Origin: Streptomyces griseus
GTDB taxonomy: Bacteria > Actinomycetota > Actinomycetes > Streptomycetales > Streptomycetaceae
DNA: 64,000 nucleotides
Assembly: GCF_900460065.1 (NCBI RefSeq)
Contig: NZ_UAVD01000002.1
Location: 62,001-126,000 of the forward strand
Direction of reading: 5' to 3'
Shown piece by piece: positions 57,774 to 64,000 of the stretch. Each line of letters starts with the position of its first letter. The stretch's first letter is position 1. The notes under the pieces are model-generated. The model ran no database searches and was not told where the DNA came from. It saw nothing but the letters and a program-made list of their open reading frames with translations. Made by a program: the position numbers and the translations under genes.

Positions 57774-57908
57774 TGTGACCATGGCCACGAAACGGACAAA
57801 GGATCACGATCTGCTGTCAGAGTGGGCGGTCTCAAGGTCATGAGGCGTTTACGGGCAGATCGGGTTGTCTGCGGGTAAAGGTCCACGAACCCGCAGGGAG
57901 CTCATCCG

Positions 57909-60170
57909 TTGGCTGCCATCGCCCGCTGGTGCATCAGGCACCGCCTCGTCGCCGTCCTCATCTGGCTCGCCGCCCTCGGCGGCACCGCCGCCGCGGCCGG
58001 CTTCGCGGGCTCGGCGTACTCCAACGACTACGAGGTCCCCGGCACCGAATCCGGCCGGGCCACCGAACTCCTCTCCCGCGGTTTCTCCGACCTCGGCGGT
58101 GACACCGACACCGTCGTCTGGCACACCACCGACTCCACGGTCCGGGCCGCCGACGTCGAACAGACCATGACCCGGACGCTCCACGCGATCGAGGAGCTGC
58201 CGGGCGTCGGCGCGGTCACCGGCCCCTACGGCGGCACCGGCCCCGGCCAGATCAGCGAGGACGGCCACACCGCCTACGCCACGGTCACCTTCGACCGCCC
58301 CGCCGACGAGATCCCCGCCTCCCAGGCCCAGGCCCTCGTCGACACCGCGAAGGCAGCCGAGGCCGACGGGCTCCAGGTCGAACTGGGCGGCACCGCCGTC
58401 GCCCTCACCGAAGCGCCCTCCGTCCACCTCGCCGAGGGCGTCGGCGTCATCGTCGCGGCCGTCGTGCTTTTCCTCGCCTTCGGCTCGCTCGCCGCCAGCC
58501 TGCTGCCCATCGCCACCGCCCTGGTCTCCGTGGGCACCGCCTACGCGGGCATCGTGCTGCTCGGCCACGTGATGACCGTGGCGGACTTCGCCCCGATGCT
58601 CGGCATGCTCATCGGGCTCGGCGTCGGCATCGACTACGCCCTGTTCATCGTCACCCGGCACCGCAGAGGGCTCCGGCGCGGGATGTCGGTCGACGAAGCG
58701 GCCGAGAACGCCGTCACGACCACCGGGCGCGCGGTCGTCTTCGCCGGGGCCACCGTCTGCATCGCCCTGCTCGGCATGCTGATCCTGCGGCTGAGCTTCC
58801 TCAACGGCGTCGCCATCGCCGCCTCGCTCACCGTCGTCCTCACCGTGATGGCCTCGGTCACCCTGCTGCCCGCGCTGCTCTCCCGCATCGGGATGCGGGC
58901 GCTCAGCCGCCGCGAGCGGCGACAGCTCGCCGAGCACGGTCCGCGTCCCGAGCTGCCCACCGGCTTCGCCGCCCGCTGGTCCGCCTTCGTGGAGCGCCAC
59001 CCCAAGCTGCTCGGCGGGATCGCGGCCGTCGTCATGGTGGTCCTCGCCCTGCCCGCTCTCGGCCTCCACCTGGGCACCTCCGACCAGGGAAACAACCCGG
59101 CCGGCGCCACCACCCGGCAGGCCTACGACCTGATCGCCGACGGCTTCGGGCCCGGCGTCAACGGCCCCCTCACCATCGCCGCCCAGCTCGACGGCGCGGA
59201 CGACCGGCTCGCCCTGGACTCGCTGCCCGAGAAGCTGCGTACCACCGAGGGCGTCGCGTCCGTCAGCCCGGTCACGTACAACGGCTCCGGCGACACCGCC
59301 TTCCTCACCGTCGTCCCCGACTCGTCCCCCCAGTCGCAGGACACCAGCGAGCTGGTCGACCGGATCCGGGGCGACGTGCTGCCGCCGGTCCAGGACGCCA
59401 CCTCGCTGGAGGCCCACGTCGGCGGGGTCACGGCGAGCTACGACGACTTCGCCGAGATCATCGTCGGGAAGCTGCCCCTCTTCGTCGGGGTCGTCATCGG
59501 ACTCGGCTGCCTGCTCCTCCTCCTGGCGTTCCGCTCCATCGGCATCCCGCTCAAGGCCGCCGTGATGAACGTGGCCGCCGTCGCCTCCTCCTTCGGAGTC
59601 GTCGTGGCCGTCTTCCAGTGGGGGTGGGGGAGCGAGCTGCTCGGCCTCGGCAGCGCCGGGCCCATCGAACCCTTCCTCCCCGTGATCATGGTCTCGGTCC
59701 TCTTCGGCCTCTCCATGGACTACCAGGTCTTCCTGGTCGGCCGGATGTACGAGGAGTGGCTGGAGACCGGCGACAACCGGCGGGCGGTACGGGTCGGGCT
59801 CGCCGAGACCGGCCGGGTCATCAACTCCGCCGCCGTGATCATGATCTCCGTCTTCCTCGCCTTCGTGCTCAGCGGCGACCGGGTCATCGCCATGTTCGGC
59901 ATCGCGCTGGCCACCGCCGTCGCCCTGGACGCCTTCGTCCTGCGCACCCTGCTGGTGCCCGCCCTGATGCACATGCTCGGCGGGGCGAACTGGTGGCTGC
60001 CGGGCTGGCTGGAGAAGCGGCTGCCCAGGATCAGCATCGAGCCGCCCGACTGCGTACCGCTCCGTGCGAAGATCCCGGGGGCACGCGGTACGGGTGCCGA
60101 AGAGGGCGCCGGGCCGGTGACGGTCCGGCCCGCCGAGAAGGAGCACGATGTTCGCCGTATCCCTGGGTGA
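57909..60170 (+). CDS. MMPL/RND-family transporter
   Basis: A 753-residue membrane protein with the two-fold MMPL plan: helix, large extracellular domain, five-helix bundle, repeated. Conserved GLGVGIDYALFIVTRHRR (~238-255) and second-half GLSMDYQVFLVGRMYEEW (~600) carry the proton-relay Asp-Tyr pairs. TTG 57909 has GGGAG about eleven bases upstream. Probably exports lipids or hydrophobic compounds. Its end overlaps the next gene by 23 bp. Confidence 0.93.
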   Translation: MAAIARWCIRHRLVAVLIWLAALGGTAAAAGFAGSAYSNDYEVPGTESGRATELLSRGFSDLGGDTDTVVWHTTDSTVRAADVEQTMTRTLHAIEELPGVGAVTGPYGGTGPGQISEDGHTAYATVTFDRPADEIPASQAQALVDTAKAAEADGLQVELGGTAVALTEAPSVHLAEGVGVIVAAVVLFLAFGSLAASLLPIATALVSVGTAYAGIVLLGHVMTVADFAPMLGMLIGLGVGIDYALFIVTRHRRGLRRGMSVDEAAENAVTTTGRAVVFAGATVCIALLGMLILRLSFLNGVAIAASLTVVLTVMASVTLLPALLSRIGMRALSRRERRQLAEHGPRPELPTGFAARWSAFVERHPKLLGGIAAVVMVVLALPALGLHLGTSDQGNNPAGATTRQAYDLIADGFGPGVNGPLTIAAQLDGADDRLALDSLPEKLRTTEGVASVSPVTYNGSGDTAFLTVVPDSSPQSQDTSELVDRIRGDVLPPVQDATSLEAHVGGVTASYDDFAEIIVGKLPLFVGVVIGLGCLLLLLAFRSIGIPLKAAVMNVAAVASSFGVVVAVFQWGWGSELLGLGSAGPIEPFLPVIMVSVLFGLSMDYQVFLVGRMYEEWLETGDNRRAVRVGLAETGRVINSAAVIMISVFLAFVLSGDRVIAMFGIALATAVALDAFVLRTLLVPALMHMLGGANWWLPGWLEKRLPRISIEPPDCVPLRAKIPGARGTGAEEGAGPVTVRPAEKEHDVRRIPG

Positions 60171-60705
60171 CGACGGGGCGCAGCTCTGCCCGCTGGAGGT
60201 CTGGCAGGCCGAGGAGCTCCTCGCCCACATGGACCGGGCCCGGGAGCTGGTCGACGCCTGGATCCCGCTGGCCTCGGCCGTCACCGACCCGGACTCGGCG
60301 CGCGCCCTGCTCCGGCGGTACGCGGAGAAGCAGGCGACGGACACCGGGCGGCTGTACGGCATCCGGCTGGACGGCGTCCTCGTCGGCGGCGTCCTCTTCC
60401 GGACCTTCGACGCGGAGTCCGGCACCTGCGAGATCGGCGTGTGGCTGGAGCCCGCCGCCCAGGGCCGAGGCCTGGTCACCCGCGCCGCCGAGCGCCTGAT
60501 CGACTGGGCGGTGCACGAGCGCGGCATGCACCGCGTGGAGTGGGTCGCCTCCGCCGCGAACACCAGGTCCGTCGCGGTGGCGAAGCGGCTCGGTATGACG
60601 CGGGACGGGGTGCTGCGGCAGAACTACCTCCACCGGGGCGTGCGCCACGACTCCGAGGTCTGGTCCGTCCTCGCCCCGGAATGGCGGGCCCGCACCGCGC
60701 GCTGA
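60148..60705 (+). CDS. GNAT acetyltransferase (RimJ/RimL-like)
   Basis: A 185-residue enzyme with the acetyl-CoA site EPAAQGRGLVTRAAERLIDWA (quoted in part: QGRGLVTRAA, ~110), then the RimJ/L-like RVEWVASAANTRSVAVAKRLG. It likely acetylates an amine or protein N-terminus; substrate unknown. GAAGGAG eight bases before ATG. Translation is coupled to the MMPL gene by a 23-bp overlap. Confidence 0.9.
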   Translation: MFAVSLGDDGAQLCPLEVWQAEELLAHMDRARELVDAWIPLASAVTDPDSARALLRRYAEKQATDTGRLYGIRLDGVLVGGVLFRTFDAESGTCEIGVWLEPAAQGRGLVTRAAERLIDWAVHERGMHRVEWVASAANTRSVAVAKRLGMTRDGVLRQNYLHRGVRHDSEVWSVLAPEWRARTAR

Positions 60706-60794
60706 GCCCGCCGCGGGCCCGGTGCGCCCCCGCCGGGGACCCGCCGCGGCCCCGGTGAGGCCCCGGCGTTAAGAGGGCTCTCATCCGGGCCGCC

Positions 60795-60800
60795 TAGCGT
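60795..60800 (+). promoter_or_regulatory. -10 element of a leaderless gene
   Basis: TAGCGT ends seven bases before ATG 60808. Confidence 0.5.
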
Positions 60801-60807
60801 GCGGCGC

Positions 60808-61461
60808 ATGAACACCACCCCCTCCGGGACGAGCACCCCGTCCACGACCACCCCGTCCGCCGGGACGACCGACCCCGCCGACGCCGTCGCGGAGAAGACG
60901 ACCGCCCAGGACCCCCTGGTGAAGGAACCCGCGGACGACGCCACCGGTGCGCCGTCCGACGGCGCCACCGCGTCCCCCGACGACCCCGCCGGGCAGACGG
61001 ACGCCGAGGACGACGACGCCCTGGAGCCCGACCCCTTCGAGGAGGCCCGGCGCGGCGTCGGGGCGGGCGCGGCGGCCGTCGTCTCCGCCGCCCTCGGCAT
61101 CGTCGCCCTGACCGGCGCGTGGACCGGCCGGGTCGCCGCCGAGCGCGAGACGCTCATCGGTCAGATCCAGACCTCCGGCGGCGGCAGCGCGGCCCAGCAG
61201 ATCTCCGAGATCTACGGGGACGCCTGGCACACCACCGCCCTGGTCAACGGCCTCTTCGCCGTCCTGGCCCTGCTCGTCGGCGTCTTCGTCCTGGTCCGCC
61301 CCGCCTTCGGCACCCCCTCCGAGCGTCCGCAGCCCACCTGGATCCGCGCGGTCGCCCTGGCCGGTGTCGCCCTCGGCGCCATCGGCGTGCTGATCTCCGC
61401 GGGCATGTACTTCGACCTCATCCTCTCCCTGCCCACCGCGGGCGCCCCGGCCGGCGGCTGA
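60808..61461 (+). CDS. Hypothetical membrane protein with acidic disordered N-terminus
   Basis: A 217-residue protein. The first ~75 residues are rich in Thr, Pro, Asp and Ala and likely disordered. Then three hydrophobic segments (GAAAVVSAALGIVALTGAW, TALVNGLFAVLALLVGVFVL, VALAGVALGAIGVLISAGMY). The second loop (~105-145) may be extracellular. ATG 60808 rather than the in-frame GTG 60799 is chosen because TAGCGT lies seven bases before it. No family recognised. Confidence 0.75.
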   Translation: MNTTPSGTSTPSTTTPSAGTTDPADAVAEKTTAQDPLVKEPADDATGAPSDGATASPDDPAGQTDAEDDDALEPDPFEEARRGVGAGAAAVVSAALGIVALTGAWTGRVAAERETLIGQIQTSGGGSAAQQISEIYGDAWHTTALVNGLFAVLALLVGVFVLVRPAFGTPSERPQPTWIRAVALAGVALGAIGVLISAGMYFDLILSLPTAGAPAGG

Positions 61462-61543
61462 CCTCGCCCCCGGCTCCGTACGGCACGGGGCCCAGGGAGT
61501 GTCCGGCCGGGCCCGGCCCCGATCCGCCGGACCTCCCTCAGGC

Positions 61544-61598
61544 CCTGTCGTCGAACTGCCGCCCGCCCCGCGGGCGACGACGGCAGTTCGACGACAGG
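61544..61598. repeat. Dispersed palindromic element (full copy)
   Basis: Arms CCTGTCGTCGAACTGCCG (61544-61561) and CGGCAGTTCGACGACAGG (61581-61598) match perfectly over 18 bp. The 19-base loop has its own CCCGC/GCGGG stem. A half copy is at 43644-43675. Could also act as terminator for the preceding gene. The remainder of this 332-bp gap shows no gene. Confidence 0.8.
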
Positions 61599-61793
61599 AC
61601 CTAAGGCCCCCGCCCACCTCTCGGACACCCGGCGGCCCGCCCTAAGGCCCCCGCCGCCGCGAAGATGCGGAACTCGCCCGATGCGGCGCCCCCTCCCGGC
61701 CGACGACAGTGGACACACGGCGAACACGGGGCCCGGCCGACCGGCCGGGCACCTTGCCGGTCCGCTGCCACGACCAGGAACCAGGGGCACACC

Positions 61794-61970
61794 ATGTACG
61801 AGTACGAGCTCTACCGCTCCACCTCCGCCGAGCTGATCCGCCGGGCCGACGCCGAGCGCGAGATCGGCCGGGCCCGTCGCGTCCGCCGGGCCGCCCGCCG
61901 TAGTGGGCGCCAAGACCCGGAGGGGAAGGTGAGGCAGGGCGACCGCGGCCGCTTCGCCCCGGCCGCCTGA
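61794..61970 (+). CDS. Small basic protein upstream of the LuxR-type regulator
   Basis: A 58-residue, Arg-rich protein (YEYELYRSTSAELIRRADAE, then ARRVRRAARRSGR). AGGGG lies about eight bases before ATG. No domain recognised; small genes of this character are common just upstream of large regulators in Streptomyces. Function unknown. Confidence 0.6.
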   Translation: MYEYELYRSTSAELIRRADAEREIGRARRVRRAARRSGRQDPEGKVRQGDRGRFAPAA

Positions 61971-62110
61971 CGATGGCCCGGCCCGGGACGACCCCCGTGC
62001 CGGACCCCGGTCCCGCCGCCCCTTCCGTACCGGGCGCGGCGGGCCGGGACCGTACGCCGGGCATGATCACCCTGCGCGAAAAGACTCCCGCCGCCTCGTA
62101 CGCGTATGCG

Positions 62111-64000
62111 ATGCTCAGCGGCGTGGAGACCAGGTCAGTCAGCCCCGTGTTCGTCGGGCGCGCCGAGGAGCTCGCCTCGCTCACCGGGGCGCTCGCGCGG
62201 GCCGCTTCCGCCGATCCGCAGGCGCTGCTGATCGGCGGTGAGGCGGGTGTGGGGAAGACCCGTCTGGTCGAGCAGTTCGTCTCGGCGGCCGAGCGACGCG
62301 GCGCCGTGGTCGCCGTCGGGTCCTGCGTCGAGATCGGGGCCGACGGGCTGCCGTTCGCCCCCTTCCCGACCGCCCTGCGCGCCCTGCGGCGTGCTCTGCC
62401 CGAGGAGATGGCCGCCGCCTGCGCCGGCAAGGAGGGCGAGCTGGCCCGCCTCCTGCCCGAGCTGGGCGAGGCCCACCGGGACGCCACCGACGAGCACAGC
62501 ACCGCCCGCCTCTTCGAACTCGCCGCACGCCTGCTGGAGCAGATCTCCGCTGACCGCCCGGTCGTCCTCGTCCTGGAGGACCTGCACTGGGCGGACGCCT
62601 CCACCCGGCATCTGCTCGCCTATCTCTTCCGCACTCTGAACACCGGCCGCCTCATGGTCGTCGGCACCTACCGCGCCGACGACATCCACCGCCGCCACCC
62701 CCTGCGCCCCCTCCTCGCCGAGCTGGACCGGCTGCGCACCGTCACCCGCGTCGAACTCGACCGCTTCAGCCACGACGAGGTCGGCCGCCAGCTCGCCGGC
62801 ATCCTGGCCGAGACCCCCGAGGCCGCACTCGTCGACGAGATCTTCGAACGCTCCGACGGCAACGCCTTCTTCGTCGAGGAGCTGGCCAGGTCCCTGGAGT
62901 GCTGCGGCGACAGCTCCGGGCTCTCCGAATCGCTCCGCGACCTCCTGCTCGTCCGTGTGGAGGCGCTCCCCGAGCACGCCCAGCGGATCGCCAGGCTGGT
63001 CGCCGAGGGCGGGTCCTTCGTCGAGCACGAACTGCTGGCCACCGTCGCCGGCCTCGGCGAGGTCGACCTCGACGAGGCCCTGCGCGCGGCCGTCGGCGCC
63101 AACCTGCTGCGACCGGCGCCCGACAACGACGGCTACCGCTTCCGGCACTCCCTGGTCCGCGAGGCCGTCAGCGACGACCTGCTGCCCGGGGAACGCACCC
63201 GCGTCAACCGCCGGTACGCCGAAGCCCTGGAGGCCGACCCCTCCCTCGTCCGGGACGACGAACGCGCCACCCGCCTCGCCAGCTACTGGTACGCCGCCCA
63301 CGACGCCTCCAAGGCCCTGCCCGCCGTGCTCCGGGCCGCCGTCGAGGCCCGCCGCCGCTACGCCTACTCCGAGCAGCTGAGGCTGCTGGAGCGGGCGATG
63401 GAGCTCTGGGACGACGTCCCCGACGCGGTGCTCGCCACCCTGCGCCCCTTCGACTACGCGGAGGTCTACCCGGCCTCCGCCTGCGACCCGGAGAACACCC
63501 CGCTGCGCTATCTGGACGTGATGGCCGAGGCCACCGTCGCCGCCCACTTCGGCGGCGACCGCAAACGCGCCCTGGCCATCTCCAAGAAGGCGATGCGGGT
63601 CCTGGCGTCCGAGGCCGACCCGCTGCGCGAGGCCTGGTTCCTGGTGCAGCGCAGCCGGCTCGTGCAGGGGCTCGACAAGGGCGACGGCTGGGCGGAGCTG
63701 GCCACCGCGCAGGAGCTGGTGCGCGGACTGCCGCCCAGCCCCGTACAGGCCGACGTCCTGACGAACGTGGCCAGTTGGAAGGCGCTGCACCGGCCCGGCC
63801 CGGAGGCGCTCGCCGACAGCGACCGCGCGGTGGAGTACGCCCGGCTCGTCGGCGACGAGTACATCGAGCTGCACGCCCGCCTCACCCGGGGCTGGCTCAC
63901 CGCGGACGCGGGCGGCGTCGAGGAGGGCCTCGCCGAGATGTACGCCGTCCGGGACCGTGCCGAGCAGCTCCACCTGATGAACCTCCTCGGCCGGGTCAGC
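62111..64000 (+). CDS. LuxR/LAL-type AAA regulator (3' end outside window)
   Basis: At least 630 residues are in the window without a stop. The N-terminal AAA_16-type ATPase has SPVFVGRAEELASLTGAL, Walker A GGEAGVGKT (~43-51) and Walker B VVLVLEDLHWAD (~154-165), then FFVEELARSL and TPR-like helices to the edge. Large ATP-binding LuxR (LAL) regulators share this plan with a C-terminal LuxR helix-turn-helix, which would be beyond 64000. The start is uncertain: ATG 62111, ATG 62063 and GTG 62123 are all in frame. Confidence 0.82.
   Translation, partial: MLSGVETRSVSPVFVGRAEELASLTGALARAASADPQALLIGGEAGVGKTRLVEQFVSAAERRGAVVAVGSCVEIGADGLPFAPFPTALRALRRALPEEMAAACAGKEGELARLLPELGEAHRDATDEHSTARLFELAARLLEQISADRPVVLVLEDLHWADASTRHLLAYLFRTLNTGRLMVVGTYRADDIHRRHPLRPLLAELDRLRTVTRVELDRFSHDEVGRQLAGILAETPEAALVDEIFERSDGNAFFVEELARSLECCGDSSGLSESLRDLLLVRVEALPEHAQRIARLVAEGGSFVEHELLATVAGLGEVDLDEALRAAVGANLLRPAPDNDGYRFRHSLVREAVSDDLLPGERTRVNRRYAEALEADPSLVRDDERATRLASYWYAAHDASKALPAVLRAAVEARRRYAYSEQLRLLERAMELWDDVPDAVLATLRPFDYAEVYPASACDPENTPLRYLDVMAEATVAAHFGGDRKRALAISKKAMRVLASEADPLREAWFLVQRSRLVQGLDKGDGWAELATAQELVRGLPPSPVQADVLTNVASWKALHRPGPEALADSDRAVEYARLVGDEYIELHARLTRGWLTADAGGVEEGLAEMYAVRDRAEQLHLMNLLGRVS

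Overview
The window looks like a Streptomyces chromosome. It is about 72% G+C with strong G/C bias at third codon positions, ATGA start/stop overlaps are common, several genes are apparently leaderless, and TTA codons are rare. From about 19.4 kb rightwards the gene order (sdaA-glyA-gcvH-gcvT, two sseB-like genes, a peptide ABC transporter, cysteine desulfurase-amidase-mnmA, metE-like, ligA, a GGDEF/EAL gene, gatC-gatA-gatB) matches what I remember of the Streptomyces core chromosome. No rRNA, tRNA, CRISPR array or transposase gene was recognised.

Region 1 (1-19.3 kb) is an accessory block of conflict or cell-death type genes. It begins with the C-terminal part of a probable STAND ATPase whose WD40 partner is a separate overlapping ORF. 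Next come a RES-type toxin and a DUF2384-like antitoxin, in unusual order and spacing. A three-gene coupled operon follows (secreted beta-propeller protein, DUF4255/Pvc16-like protein, Pvc15-like AAA+ ATPase); these are contractile-injection-system accessory proteins without visible sheath, tube or baseplate genes. On the opposite strand lies a tightly overlapping four-gene operon: alpha/beta hydrolase, caspase-VMAP, MoxR AAA+ and vWA-TIR/FxsC-like. A zinc-ribbon protein and a GIY-YIG-like protein end the block. The RES, caspase and TIR genes each carry a rare TTA codon, suggesting bldA-linked (developmental) translation of the effectors.

Region 2 (19.4-33 kb): a tandem glycine riboswitch precedes gcvT-gcvH-glyA, with sdaA after a hairpin. 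Together they form a route from glycine through serine to pyruvate. Divergent from it are a TTA-containing P-loop gene, two SseB-like genes and a five-gene oligopeptide ABC transporter.

Region 3 (33-48 kb) holds a TRIC-like membrane protein, a thioesterase, a metalloprotease plus TipA-like MerR regulator with a 19-bp-spacer promoter, a TetR regulator divergent from small membrane proteins, cysteine desulfurase and mnmA (tRNA thiolation), a hydrolase that has lost its catalytic residues, DUF427, LOG-like, SDR and MetE-like proteins, and ligA. Several of these genes have a -10 element 6-10 nt before the start codon. Two have imperfect tandem copies of their own 3' ends downstream.

Region 4 (48-64 kb) holds an RmdB-like GGDEF/EAL protein, gatC-gatA-(small membrane gene)-gatB with a long inverted repeat in the leader, an SLC13-like permease that seems to start at CTG, a Tat-exported phospholipase C with a possible PHO box, an MMPL transporter overlapping a GNAT gene, small proteins, and the 5' part of a LuxR/LAL-type ATPase regulator that runs off the right edge.
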